NCBI RefSeq assembly: GCF_000330885.1
Contig: NC_020062.1
Coordinates: forward strand, 2,019,198 to 2,083,197
DNA: 64,000 nucleotides
Reading direction: 5' to 3'
From: Rhizobium tropici CIAT 899
Lineage (GTDB): Bacteria; Pseudomonadota; Alphaproteobacteria; Rhizobiales; Rhizobiaceae
Shown: piece by piece, positions 52,901-62,729 of the stretch
How positions within the stretch are numbered: the first letter of the stretch is position 1
Layout of the letters: the number at the start of each line of letters is the position of its first letter
Translations under genes and position numbers: made by a program
The notes under the pieces: model-generated
The model's input: only the letters and a program-made list of their open reading frames with translations
What the model was told of the DNA's origin: nothing
The model's database searches: none

Positions 52901-53650
52901 ATGAACACATCGATCTCCACTTCCGCACCGGCTTTCACGGAAAACTCTATAGAGGCTCGGATCGACGCCTATGATTGGCCGTCGCTCGCAAGAGAGCTTG
53001 ACGGCTTCGGCTGCGCCGTCCTTCCGAAGCTTCTGGCACCCGATGAATGCGCTGCGGTCTCCGGGCTCTACTGCGAGGAACGTCATTTCCGCAGCCACAT
53101 CATCATGGCACGCCACGGTTTTGGAAGAGGCGAATATCGCTATTTCAACTATCCGCTGCCGGGACTTCTCGGTGGATTGCGCACCGCGCTCTATCCTCAT
53201 CTCGCCGATATCGCAAACCGGTGGAATGAACGCATGGGCATCGAGGAACGCTATCCCGATGAGCATGCCGCCTTCCTCAAGCAATGCCACGAGGCCGGTC
53301 AGAGGCGCTCGACGCCGCTGCTGCTGCAATATGTGTCGGGAGACTACAATTGCCTGCATCAGGACCTCTACGGCGAACTCGCCTTTCCGATCCAGGTGGC
53401 CATTCTGCTGTCCGAGCCTAGCCGGGATTTTATCGGCGGCGAGTTTGTCCTGACCGAGCAGCGGCCGCGCATGCAAAGCCGCGTGGAAGTCGTGCCGCTT
53501 CGACAGGGCGATGCCGTCGCCTTTGCGGTCCACAATCGGCCCGTGCGCGGAACGAAGGGAAGCTACCGCGTCAATCTCAGACACGGGGTAAGCCGCGTCC
53601 GCTCAGGCATGCGCCACACTGTCGGCATCATCTTTCACGACGCCCGCTAA
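52901..53650 (+). CDS. 2OG-Fe(II) oxygenase of the Oxygenase-NA family
   Basis: A 249-residue protein from the ATG at 52901, with CGAGGA upstream. The iron site is His-Gln-Asp in Cys-Leu-His-Gln-Asp-Leu-Tyr-Gly near 150 and a distal His in Phe-Ala-Val-His-Asn near 210. An Arg for 2-oxoglutarate lies in Tyr-Arg-Val-Asn-Leu-Arg-His. It fits the family annotated as oxygenase acting on damaged nucleic acid (PF09859), an annotation not tested for this protein. It converges with an XRE gene 8 bp away. Confidence 0.83.
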   Translation: MNTSISTSAPAFTENSIEARIDAYDWPSLARELDGFGCAVLPKLLAPDECAAVSGLYCEERHFRSHIIMARHGFGRGEYRYFNYPLPGLLGGLRTALYPHLADIANRWNERMGIEERYPDEHAAFLKQCHEAGQRRSTPLLLQYVSGDYNCLHQDLYGELAFPIQVAILLSEPSRDFIGGEFVLTEQRPRMQSRVEVVPLRQGDAVAFAVHNRPVRGTKGSYRVNLRHGVSRVRSGMRHTVGIIFHDAR

Positions 53651-53658
53651 GGGTGCCG

Positions 53659-54420
53659 TTACCCGACGAAGCCGGCGTAATTTTCTCCGGTAATTCTGTG
53701 CATGATGGCCGAGTATGCCTCGTGATTGTGATCGCCCGCCAAGACGCGCCCGAGCGACGGCTGCGCGAAAGCCGACATAGGCAGGAGGGCGAGCGGCGTC
53801 GAGACAGGTGTGAGGTGCGAACCCTGCCCGGCGCGCAATGTCGTCAGCAAGCCGAACATCTCGCCGGTAATACTGGGCCTCGACAATATCGCCATGCGAT
53901 ACTGCCCGGACGAATTCGTCACCAGGTAAATATGCCCCGACAGGTGCGGCACCGACACCGAACCCTGCTGTGAAAACGAGGCATCGCTGCGCTCGCGCTC
54001 CCGGAAGCTCAGGCAGGTCCGTTCTCCATCCCAGGCGATCTCGGTGCAATAGGCAAAAATCGCCTTCGCATCACCGAAGGACGGACGAAGCGTCAGGTAA
54101 GTGCCCTCCAACCAGGAAACCGAGGCGCGGGAATAGGCACCAAGCTCCTCGGGGGCATGGCCGGGCTTGTCATTGACAACGGTCGCTTGCGTTCCAGCCG
54201 GCTCCCGCAGGACGACACCCATCGCCTGCTCCAGCCGAATGAGGGTCGCGAGCGTGAAGGGCCGGTGGCCGGAAAGGGCCTTCTCCAAGGTCGAAAGGCT
54301 GATGCGGGCATCATTGGCAAGGCGTTGCCGGGAAATGCGCCGTCTGGCGATCTCCTCGCGAACTCGCGCTGCCACGGCGCTGTTCTGGCTGTCGGACAAA
54401 TAGGGGTCGCCCTGGACCAT
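53659..54420 (-). CDS. XRE-type HTH regulator, divergent from the sortase operon
   Basis: About 253 residues from the ATG at 54418-54420, with AGGAA 8 nt upstream. The N-terminal HTH (about 15-75) has Arg-Gln-Arg-Leu-Ala-Asn-Asp-Ala-Arg-Ile-Ser-Leu-Ser-Thr-Leu-Glu-Lys. The C-terminal 160 residues look like a ligand-sensing domain without a recognised name. It diverges from the VIT/vWA sortase-substrate gene (170 bp between starts) and probably regulates it (inference). Confidence 0.8.
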   Translation of the reverse strand: MVQGDPYLSDSQNSAVAARVREEIARRRISRQRLANDARISLSTLEKALSGHRPFTLATLIRLEQAMGVVLREPAGTQATVVNDKPGHAPEELGAYSRASVSWLEGTYLTLRPSFGDAKAIFAYCTEIAWDGERTCLSFRERERSDASFSQQGSVSVPHLSGHIYLVTNSSGQYRMAILSRPSITGEMFGLLTTLRAGQGSHLTPVSTPLALLPMSAFAQPSLGRVLAGDHNHEAYSAIMHRITGENYAGFVG

Positions 54421-54590
54421 TCCTTCGTTTCCTGTTTGCGTAATTTTCTTCACAATTCCACACATGGCCGTAACCGGCAAGACCGTTTGCGGCAAGATGC
54501 GGACGAAACAGGGCAAAGCTTACGCTGGCGAGAAAATAGCCTTTGTTCACAATGGCTTCAGTCATTCCACCAGCGAATAAGGAGCCTGTC

Positions 54591-56849
54591 ATGTCAGCCT
54601 CGCCAAACTTCTCGCGCTACCAGAAGCGGCAAAACTTCCTCATCCGATTCGGCTTGTTGCTCTGGTTCAGCAATGCCATTCTGCTGCCGGTGCTTGCCGT
54701 CATTTTCGCACTGCTGCATCCCCTGGAATCGCACGCGCAACCGGCAGCCTTCGTCACGCCGAACGAAATGGGCACCGGCAGCCTTCTTCTTCAGACCAAG
54801 GACGAAGGAAAATATATCGAGGCGCCCCGCCTTGCGACCGATGTCGATCTCGACGTCAATGGGCCTACGGCACGCGCAGTCCTGACGCAAGCCTTCGAGA
54901 ACACGACCGACAAGTGGGTCGAAGCCCTCTACGTATTTCCTCTTCCGGAAGACAGCGCCGTCTATTCCCTGAAGATGATCGTCGGCAACCGGGTCGTTGT
55001 CGCTGATATCAAGGAGAAGCAGGCAGCGCGCGCCATATACGAGAAAGCGCGCAGGGAAGGAAAGAAGGCCTCCCTCGTCGAACAGCAGCGCCCGAACATC
55101 TTCACCAATACGGTCGCAAACATTGGCCCGCATGAAAAGATCGTCGTTCAGATCGAATATCAGCAGTCGGTCCGCCTGGCGGACGGCCGCTTCTCCCTGC
55201 GGGTGCCGCTGGTCGTCGCGCCGCGCCACAACCCGCAGGACGCATCGCCCATCACCCAGCAAGCCGATCTTAAGGCTGGCTGGGGTCATTTCAAACAGAG
55301 CTCATCGCGTGAGGTCAGCAACCAGCCCATCTCGACGCCCCTGATGGTACCCGGCGGCGACCGCGCCAACCCTGTCACCCTCAAGGTCAATCTCAATGCC
55401 GGCTTTCCGCTCGATGACGTCAAAAGCCTCTATCACGCGGTCAAGATCGACAAAGTCAACGACGCCGGGCGCCGGATCACCCTCGACGGCGATGCGACAG
55501 CAGACCGCGACTTCGTGCTCGAATGGAGCGCCATCGCAAGCAATATGCCGAGCGTCGGTCTCTTCCGCGAGCATGTCGGTAAGGATGACTATATGCTTGC
55601 CTATGTGATGCCGCCGGCGGTGGCGACGCCGCAGAAGGCTGGTCGCGAAGTCGTCTTCGTCATTGACAATTCCGGGTCGATGGGCGGCACGTCGATCGAA
55701 CAGGCAAGGGCGAGCCTCGATTACGCCCTGTCCCGGCTCGAGCCGAACGATCGCTTCAACGTCATCCGCTTCGACAACACGATGACCAAATTCTTTCCCG
55801 ATTCGGTCATGGCTACGGCCGAGAATATCGCCTCGGCCCGCCGCTTCGTCACCGGCCTGGAAGCTGCCGGCGGAACGGAAATGCTGCCGCCGCTTCAAGC
55901 AGCACTCGACGACAGCCACCAGGCCAACGGATTGCGTCAGGTCGTGTTCCTGACCGACGGCGAAGTCAGCAACGAGCAGCAGCTTCTCGATGCGATCGCA
56001 AAGTCGCGTGGACGCTCCCGCATCTTCATGGTCGGCATCGGCTCGGCGCCGAACACGTACCTGATGAGCCGCGCCGCCGAACTTGCCCGTGGCAGCTTCA
56101 CCCACATCGGTTCGGTCGCCGAGGTGAACGAGCGCATGCGCGCCCTCTTCGACAAGCTGGAAAATCCGGCCGTCACCGATGTCGCCGCTGCCTTTTCGGA
56201 GAAGAATGTCAGCCTGTCACCGAACCTCCTGCCCGACATCTACCATGGCGAACCGCTCGTTCTGGCGGCCCGGATGGGAAAAGCAGCCGGAACCCTGACC
56301 GTCAGCGGCAAGATCGGTGACCGTCCGTGGACGATTTCCCTGCCGCTGGATCAGGCAAGCAATGCCAAGGGTATCTCCAAGATCTGGGCACGGCGCCAGA
56401 TCGACGATGCCGAGGTCAATCTCACGCTCGGCAAGATCACACAGGCCGATGCCGACAAGCGTATCCTGCAATTGGCTCTCGACCATCATCTGGTCACGCG
56501 TCTGACCAGTCTCGTCGCCGTCGATACCAAGCGTCTGCGGCCGACAAACGCGCCGCTGACACAGGCCGACATTCCATTGCAGCTTCCCGCGGGCTGGGAT
56601 TACAACAAGCTCCTCGGCATCGATGCAACGCGGGATGCGAAAGCCGACACCAGGCATCTGCAGGCGGCCGACAAGTCGCGGGGTGTCGATGACGATGCTG
56701 AGCTCGAGCCAATCTCCGCACCGGCTCAGGCCAGCGTTCCGCTGCCGCAGACGGCAACACCGGGAATGCTTCTCATTCTCCAGGGATTGCTTGCTCTTCT
56801 GTGTGGGGCTTCGCTGCTGTTCCTGGCATCGCGAAGGAGCCGGGCATGA
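54591..56849 (+). CDS. VIT/vWA sortase-target protein (marine proteobacterial type)
   Basis: About 752 residues from the ATG at 54591, with AAGGAG upstream. An N-terminal signal/TM segment (about 17-45) is followed by a VIT domain (about 60-185) and a vWA domain (about 350-520). The vWA domain has the MIDAS motif Asp-Asn-Ser-Gly-Ser. The C-terminus has a sorting signal: Leu-Pro-Gln-Thr-Ala near residue 720, then a hydrophobic stretch, then Arg-Arg-Ser-Arg-Ala. It matches the family known as the sole target of a dedicated Gram-negative sortase. Its stop overlaps the sortase start. Confidence 0.92.
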   Translation: MSASPNFSRYQKRQNFLIRFGLLLWFSNAILLPVLAVIFALLHPLESHAQPAAFVTPNEMGTGSLLLQTKDEGKYIEAPRLATDVDLDVNGPTARAVLTQAFENTTDKWVEALYVFPLPEDSAVYSLKMIVGNRVVVADIKEKQAARAIYEKARREGKKASLVEQQRPNIFTNTVANIGPHEKIVVQIEYQQSVRLADGRFSLRVPLVVAPRHNPQDASPITQQADLKAGWGHFKQSSSREVSNQPISTPLMVPGGDRANPVTLKVNLNAGFPLDDVKSLYHAVKIDKVNDAGRRITLDGDATADRDFVLEWSAIASNMPSVGLFREHVGKDDYMLAYVMPPAVATPQKAGREVVFVIDNSGSMGGTSIEQARASLDYALSRLEPNDRFNVIRFDNTMTKFFPDSVMATAENIASARRFVTGLEAAGGTEMLPPLQAALDDSHQANGLRQVVFLTDGEVSNEQQLLDAIAKSRGRSRIFMVGIGSAPNTYLMSRAAELARGSFTHIGSVAEVNERMRALFDKLENPAVTDVAAAFSEKNVSLSPNLLPDIYHGEPLVLAARMGKAAGTLTVSGKIGDRPWTISLPLDQASNAKGISKIWARRQIDDAEVNLTLGKITQADADKRILQLALDHHLVTRLTSLVAVDTKRLRPTNAPLTQADIPLQLPAGWDYNKLLGIDATRDAKADTRHLQAADKSRGVDDDAELEPISAPAQASVPLPQTATPGMLLILQGLLALLCGASLLFLASRRSRA

Positions 56850-57466
56850 TCGCCGCCACTCGCCTCCAAACCATGGGGAGCGCGCCAGCGCGCTCCCTTC
56901 TGACTTTTGCGGCCGGCATTCTCATCGCCGCCGGTCTCTTCCTCGCCGCACAAGGAGGATGGATCTACGCCAAGGCGGCTTTGGCGCAAGTCCTGCTGGA
57001 ACGTGCCTTTGCCGACAGCGTGATATCAGGCGCACCGGTCAAGCCATGGAGCTGGGCCGACACATGGCCGGTGGCGCGTATTGAAGTTCCACGCCTTGGC
57101 GTTTCCGCTATCGCTCTGAAGGGTGCAAGCGGCCAGGCGCTTGCCTTCGGCCCCGGCCATCTCGACAACACCCCGCAGGCAGGCGAAGAGGGTACAGCGG
57201 TCTATGCGGCACACCGGGATACCCATTTTACTTTCCTGAAAGATATTCATGTGAACGACCGTATCCGCATCACACGTCGCGACGGCCGGACTTTCATTTT
57301 CCGCGTGAGCCGCATGGCCGTTGCCCGCTGGGACGAGGCTGAAATCGACCCCGATGCGCGCGGCGTCCATCTCGTGCTGGCGACATGCTTTCCCTTCGAC
57401 GCCGTTACCTCTGGGCCGCTTCGCTATCTGGTCTATGCCGATCTCGAAGAAACGATGGCGAAATAG
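56846..57466 (+). CDS. Class GN (Gram-negative) sortase
   Basis: A 206-residue protein whose ATG overlaps the stop of the substrate gene (ATGA). An N-terminal TM anchor (about 18-36) precedes the sortase barrel. The catalytic His123 is in Ala-Ala-His-Arg-Asp, Cys181 in Ala-Thr-Cys-Phe-Pro and Arg193 in Pro-Leu-Arg-Tyr. All three catalytic residues are present. It should cleave the Leu-Pro-x-Thr-type signal of the neighbour and transfer it to an unknown acceptor in the envelope. Confidence 0.93.
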   Translation: MIAATRLQTMGSAPARSLLTFAAGILIAAGLFLAAQGGWIYAKAALAQVLLERAFADSVISGAPVKPWSWADTWPVARIEVPRLGVSAIALKGASGQALAFGPGHLDNTPQAGEEGTAVYAAHRDTHFTFLKDIHVNDRIRITRRDGRTFIFRVSRMAVARWDEAEIDPDARGVHLVLATCFPFDAVTSGPLRYLVYADLEETMAK

Positions 57467-57495
57467 ACCACGGCCAGCCATATGGAAATCCACCC

Positions 57496-58467
<972 letters not shown>

Positions 58468-58557
58468 GTCGATTGCTCCTTTCGTCATGAGCCCATTTGA
58501 CCACGCGCCATCTCTTTCGTAAAATGACTTTATCGATTAAAATTATTCCTGGACAGA

Positions 58558-59463
58558 ATGGAAATAAAGCTCCTCCGATCCTTCATTCAATTGATCGACA
58601 GCGGCCACTACGGCAAGGCTTCGGCAAAATTGTTCGTCACCCAGTCGACCCTGACCAAGCAGATTCAGGCTTTGGAAGCTGCAATGGGCGGAGCGCTGTT
58701 CGAGCGCGGCCGCCATGGCGCCAAACTGACGCCTCTCGGAGAACTTCTGCAGCGCGAAGCACGCCCGCTTCTTCAATTGAACGACGATGTCGACCGGAAG
58801 ATGCATCGCGCCATGGCCGGCCTTACCGGATATCTCGACATCGGATTTGGAATATCGACACTTGCCGTCGCACCACGGCTGATCGCCGGTTTTCGTGCGG
58901 CGACGCCGGATTGCAGTATCACGCTCAACGACTTGCCATCGCGGGAACAGCATCAGCGCCTGGTCGACGGCCGGCTCGATATCGGTTTCTGCCGGGCACC
59001 GGAGGACGATAGCGGCTTGGCTTTCATGCCCGTCGTCGAAGAGTATCTAGCCTTGGCGCTTCCAAGTGGGGTGACCATGCCGGCCCAAGATCGACTGTCG
59101 GAGCTGAATGAACTCGGATTTGTCGCACTTTCGCCGTCGCGCGGACCTGGATTGGACGACCAGATCAGGCGCTGGTGCTCGCTTGCCGGTTTCGAGCCTC
59201 GCATTGCCCAATATGCCGACGACATACTGACCGTGCACGCCATCGTTTCTGCCGGCCTGGGCGCGGCATTCCTGCCTTGGCGTGGCGTGCGGGCATTGGC
59301 GGGGTCCATCCGCACGCAATCTCTCTCAGGACCGGAATCAAAATGGCCGGTAGGAATCTGCTGGCATCGCAAACATACGAGCCCCCTGTTAGCCGGCTTT
59401 GTAGATCATGTAACGAAGAATCTGGAATTCGACCACCCGGCCTCCGAGTGGCAATCGAGATAA
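58558..59463 (+). CDS. LysR-family regulator (divergent from nitrilase)
   Basis: A 301-residue LysR protein. The HTH reads Tyr-Gly-Lys-Ala-Ser-Ala-Lys-Leu-Phe-Val-Thr-Gln-Ser-Thr-Leu-Thr-Lys-Gln and then Leu-Phe-Glu-Arg-Gly-Arg, followed by the effector domain. It is likely the regulator of the divergent carbon-nitrogen hydrolase. Confidence 0.92.
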   Translation: MEIKLLRSFIQLIDSGHYGKASAKLFVTQSTLTKQIQALEAAMGGALFERGRHGAKLTPLGELLQREARPLLQLNDDVDRKMHRAMAGLTGYLDIGFGISTLAVAPRLIAGFRAATPDCSITLNDLPSREQHQRLVDGRLDIGFCRAPEDDSGLAFMPVVEEYLALALPSGVTMPAQDRLSELNELGFVALSPSRGPGLDDQIRRWCSLAGFEPRIAQYADDILTVHAIVSAGLGAAFLPWRGVRALAGSIRTQSLSGPESKWPVGICWHRKHTSPLLAGFVDHVTKNLEFDHPASEWQSR

Positions 59464-59607
59464 AGGCCTGGCTTGCATCGGCATTCTGCGATGCAAGCGA
59501 TCACTCTCGTTGCGGCAATGGGGTTATGCATCCAACCCCTTTGTCCGAAAGACGCTAAACGTGAGACTGCCCGACCTCGTCGTCGGACGGTTCAAGCGCC
59601 CTGATGC

Positions 59608-59733
59608 TCAAAACGAACCATGCAGCCAAAGCATTGTCGGCATACCCAGCACCGCCACTGCAATCATCGCCGAAACTGCCATCTTGATCGCTTTGATGCG
59701 CCGTGTCCTGACGCCGCTCCAATCATAGCTCAA
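59608..59733 (-). CDS. Possible small membrane peptide (41 residues)
   Basis: From a TTG at 59731-59733 the frame reads Tyr-Asp-Trp-Ser-Gly, an Arg/Lys-rich stretch, then one hydrophobic helix (Ala-Val-Ser-Ala-Met-Ile-Ala-Val-Ala-Val-Leu) and ends at TGA 59608-59610. GAGGG lies about 12 nt upstream. The basic-then-hydrophobic layout fits a single-pass peptide. No homologue is known to me; it may be chance. Confidence 0.25.
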   Translation of the reverse strand: MSYDWSGVRTRRIKAIKMAVSAMIAVAVLGMPTMLWLHGSF

Positions 59734-60124
59734 AATTACTAACCCTCACAAATCATTAATGATTCGCAAACTAGGGCCGATCCAACTTTCGACAAGGGAA
59801 GGCGGTGATTCGTCCACAGCGGATATTTTCAATGTCCGTTACGTGAAACTTGTCCAGCCTTTATCCATGGCAGGCGGACAACTGCCGGGGGTAACAAAAG
59901 ACGGCAGAGCCTGATCCGCTCAACGCTCCAGGCATGCCGAACGGCTATATGCTCGCTGCCTGCACTTGTGCCATGATCACTGAAAGGGAAAGCTGGAGAT
60001 CCCGCGTGAGAGCATCCGCACGAAGCCGACTCACACAGCCCCATTCGGTGATTCCCGTCGTCGAAATCGTTACAATCTTAGCCGGATAGAGATCGGCAGA
60101 TCGGCGGCAACGACATTATGCAAT

Positions 60125-60179
60125 CGAAAGTGTAAGCCTTCACCCGCAGCTATTTTCAGCGGGTGGCTACAGAAAGTGT
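60125..60179. repeat. Stem-loop flanked by direct repeats before repA
   Basis: CACCCGC (60141-60147) pairs with GCGGGTG (60159-60165) around an 11-nt loop. GAAAGTGTA occurs just before (60125-60133) and after (60171-60179). It is about 160 bp upstream of repA and could be an operator or a structured leader. Confidence 0.5.
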
Positions 60180-60335
60180 AGGAAAGACAGCGCGTTAAAC
60201 GGCCCGGCCAAAGTCCTAGCTGTCACACGCTGACCGTTCATTATCCGTTAATCTCTGGACGGCCTGACAGAATCGTGTTCTACCTTCTGGCGGGCAAATG
60301 TCGGCAAACCGGCGACAGGCCGCCAAGAGGGATAA

Positions 60336-61559
60336 ATGGCGATAGCGAACCGCACGGAGACAATAGCTCCTTCAAAGGAAAATGCAGCCAGCAAAATCGC
60401 GCGGCACGCAACTGTACTGTCTGGTCAGCTCCAGCAGCTCAGAACGCGTATGTATCCGCCGAAATCCGAGAAGATGCTACGCCAGTTCCTGACCAATGAA
60501 GTGTCAAAGCTCACGTCCATCCCGGATTCGACATTGAAGCTGATGTCGAGCGAAGGCCGCGGTCCCGTTCCCAGCCGGTTGGAGAACAATCACCGGGTCT
60601 ATACGCTTGCCCAGATCAACGAATTGCGGGAACTGTTTGCCAAGCAGAAGCCTGCAGAAGCGCTTCGCTTCCTGCCTCGGCGCCGACCGGGCGAACATCT
60701 GCAGGTCATGGCGATTGCCAACTTCAAGGGTGGCAGCGCCAAGACGACGACTTGCGTTCATCTTGCACATTATCTCGCGCTGCATGGCTATCGCGTGCTT
60801 GCCCTCGATCTAGATCCGCAGGCATCGCTTTCGGCCATGTTTGGCGCGCAGCCGGAAATCGATGTCGGCGCCAACGAAACCATCTACGCGGCGCTTCGAT
60901 ATGAGGCGGCCGAAAGGCGTCCCATCCGCGAGATCATTCGCAAAACCTATTTCGACGGCATTGACCTTATTCCAGGCAACCTGGAGGTCATGGAGTATGA
61001 GCACGAGACCCCTCGCGTCCTGGCTCAAAAATCCGGCTCCGGCGTGATCTTTTTCGAGCGCCTCAAGCTAGCGCTGGCCGAAGTCGAAAACGATTACGAC
61101 ATCGTCATCCTCGACACGCCGCCGTCGCTCGGATTTCTGACCCTCAGCGCTATTTATGCCGCAACGAGCATGATCATCACGGTACATCCGGCCATGCTGG
61201 ACGTGGCATCGATGAGCCAATTCCTGCTCATGATGGGCGACCTGATCAGCGTGCTCAACGAAAGCGGCGCGCAGCTCGATCATGATTTCATCCGCTATCT
61301 GGTAACGCGTCACGATCCGAACGATGCGCCGCAGTCCCAGGTCGTTGCGATGTTGCGCCATCTCTTTGGCACCGATGTCTTGTTGCCCACGGCGATTGAG
61401 AGCACCGCGGTTGAGGCTGCCGGACTTGCAAAGCGCTCCCTCTACGAGTTGGAAATGGGGCAGATCGGCCGAGATACGCACAAGCGCGCGCGTGAGGCGG
61501 TCGATGCCGTCAACGAAGCGATCGTGCAACTCATCGATGGAAGTTGGGGACGTGGATGA
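60336..61559 (+). CDS. repA: Plasmid partitioning protein RepA (ParA-type ATPase)
   Basis: A 407-residue protein with AGAGGGA before the ATG. Residues about 1-115 form the DNA-binding N-terminus typical of repABC RepA. The deviant Walker A is Lys-Gly-Gly-Ser-Ala-Lys-Thr-Thr-Thr near 130, and Walker A' Asp-Leu-Asp-Pro-Gln-Ala follows. Walker B is Val-Ile-Leu-Asp-Thr-Pro-Pro near 252. With RepB it segregates the plasmid and represses the operon. Its stop overlaps the repB start. Confidence 0.97.
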   Translation: MAIANRTETIAPSKENAASKIARHATVLSGQLQQLRTRMYPPKSEKMLRQFLTNEVSKLTSIPDSTLKLMSSEGRGPVPSRLENNHRVYTLAQINELRELFAKQKPAEALRFLPRRRPGEHLQVMAIANFKGGSAKTTTCVHLAHYLALHGYRVLALDLDPQASLSAMFGAQPEIDVGANETIYAALRYEAAERRPIREIIRKTYFDGIDLIPGNLEVMEYEHETPRVLAQKSGSGVIFFERLKLALAEVENDYDIVILDTPPSLGFLTLSAIYAATSMIITVHPAMLDVASMSQFLLMMGDLISVLNESGAQLDHDFIRYLVTRHDPNDAPQSQVVAMLRHLFGTDVLLPTAIESTAVEAAGLAKRSLYELEMGQIGRDTHKRAREAVDAVNEAIVQLIDGSWGRG

Positions 61560-62590
61560 GCAAAAGCCCGAGAAAATCCATCGTCGCCAGCTTCGGTCTG
61601 CTCTCAGCGGAGTTGGAAAGTAGCGAAAACAAAACGGATTCATCGCCGCCGGCCCCTGCCCCCGTGCAAACCGGCCGTGTCGGTGCCGGCGTGATCGGAG
61701 CCGCGCATCGGGCGATCGGCGACATACGCGCCGAGCGTGACCGATTGCGTGCCATTGTCGAATCCGGCGAAGGCTGGATACAGGACCTCGATCCCCAAGT
61801 GATCGATGCTTCTCCTTATCCGGATCGCCTGCCTGACGATGATCCTCAGGATTTCGAGAGGTTCAAGCGCTCCATCGAGGAGGAAGGCCAAAAGGTTCCG
61901 ATCCAGGTTCGACGGCACCCCTCTTCAGGCGATCGGTATCAGGTTGTCTATGGTCATCGCAGGTGGCGGGCCGCCCTGGAGCTCGGCCGCACCGTCCGAG
62001 CTATAGAAGTCGAGATTTCCGATCTCGATCTGGTTCTGGCCCAAGGTATTGAAAATGCCAGCCGTCAGGACCTGACATGGATCGAACGCGCCTTGTTTGC
62101 CTCGCGCATGGATGATGCGGGCATCAAGGCGCGCCACATCTATGCGGCCCTCTCGATCGAGGATGCGGAACTTGCACGAATGCGGAGCGTCTATCGCGCA
62201 ATTCCAGCGGATATCATTGAGGCAATTGGTAGGGCTCCGAAGATTGGTCGGCCGCGCTGGCTGGATTTGGCGAAGGCGATATCCGCAGCCCCGAATGCTC
62301 TTGATGTGGTGCGCGCCGCTCTCTTGGATGCAAATAAGGACAACGAAACCTCGGACCAGCGCTTTCAGGTGGCGCTGAAGGCAATCAAGCCTCCGTCTGA
62401 GCCGCGCAACACGCAAATTGCGATTTCCGATACATCCGGAACCAAGTTGGGTGTGTTCGTGACCTCCCCTCGGGAGGTTCGAATCTCTGCCGAGGGCAAA
62501 CTGGGTACGGAATTCGTGAGATTTATCGAGGAAGAGCTGCCCGATCTTGTTGAGCGCTTCACTCGTTTCAGAGACAACCGCAACCCCTGA
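61556..62590 (+). CDS. repB: Plasmid partitioning protein RepB (ParB-type)
   Basis: About 344 residues from the ATG at 61556, coupled to the repA stop (ATGA). The N-terminal Lys-Ser-Pro-Arg-Lys-Ser-Ile-Val motif is usual for RepB. The ParB-type core shows Asp-Arg-Leu-Pro-Asp-Asp, Ile-Gln-Val-Arg-Arg-His-Pro and Tyr-Gly-His-Arg-Arg-Trp-Arg-Ala near 145. Gly-Ile-Glu-Asn-Ala-Ser-Arg-Gln-Asp-Leu and an HTH follow. It binds parS sites; one candidate overlaps its own stop codon. Confidence 0.97.
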   Translation: MSKSPRKSIVASFGLLSAELESSENKTDSSPPAPAPVQTGRVGAGVIGAAHRAIGDIRAERDRLRAIVESGEGWIQDLDPQVIDASPYPDRLPDDDPQDFERFKRSIEEEGQKVPIQVRRHPSSGDRYQVVYGHRRWRAALELGRTVRAIEVEISDLDLVLAQGIENASRQDLTWIERALFASRMDDAGIKARHIYAALSIEDAELARMRSVYRAIPADIIEAIGRAPKIGRPRWLDLAKAISAAPNALDVVRAALLDANKDNETSDQRFQVALKAIKPPSEPRNTQIAISDTSGTKLGVFVTSPREVRISAEGKLGTEFVRFIEEELPDLVERFTRFRDNRNP

Positions 62591-62602
62591 CAGCTGTCAG
62601 GG
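62585..62602. promoter_or_regulatory. parS-like 18-bp palindrome overlapping the repB stop
   Basis: CCCTGACAG/CTGTCAGGG is a perfect palindrome. Its core T-N2-C-N-GC-N-G-N2-A matches the repABC parS consensus GTTNNCNGCNGNNAAC as I recall it, but the outer two bases at each end differ. Alternatively it is a terminator hairpin for repAB. Confidence 0.55.
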
Positions 62603-62631
62603 TTTTCTGATTGGAAAGGAAACTCGCAAAA

Positions 62632-62684
62632 GAAAAAAGGCCCCCAAACGTTGCCGTCGTGGAAGCCTTCTCTTCAATGTAGCA
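62632..62684 (-). ncRNA. Antisense ctRNA (incA/RepE type) in the repB-repC gap
   Basis: On the minus strand a promoter at 62719-62691 is followed by about 50 nt. These end in an AAGGC...GCCTT stem with Gly-Cys-rich inner pairs and a run of six T (plus-strand A-run at 62633-62638). Size, position and orientation match the counter-transcribed RNA that limits RepC synthesis in repABC plasmids. The ends are inferred from promoter and terminator. Confidence 0.75.
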
Positions 62685-62690
62685 ACTGAA

Positions 62691-62719
62691 GAATCGCATT
62701 TCCCCGAATCACAGTCAAG
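62691..62719 (-). promoter_or_regulatory. ctRNA promoter
   Basis: Minus strand: TTGACT (62719-62714), a 17-nt spacer, GATTCT (62696-62691). The strong -35 and correct spacing fit a constitutive promoter. Confidence 0.65.
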
Positions 62720-62729
62720 AGTCTTTGGC

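Larger units (their letters stand above)
59464..60335. other. 872-bp region upstream of repABC
   Basis: Apart from one doubtful 41-codon frame (59608-59733), no gene was seen. Close to repA it holds a 7-bp stem-loop (60141-60165) between two direct GAAAGTGTA repeats. The repABC promoter and RepA/RepB autoregulatory sites are expected here. Confidence 0.55.
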
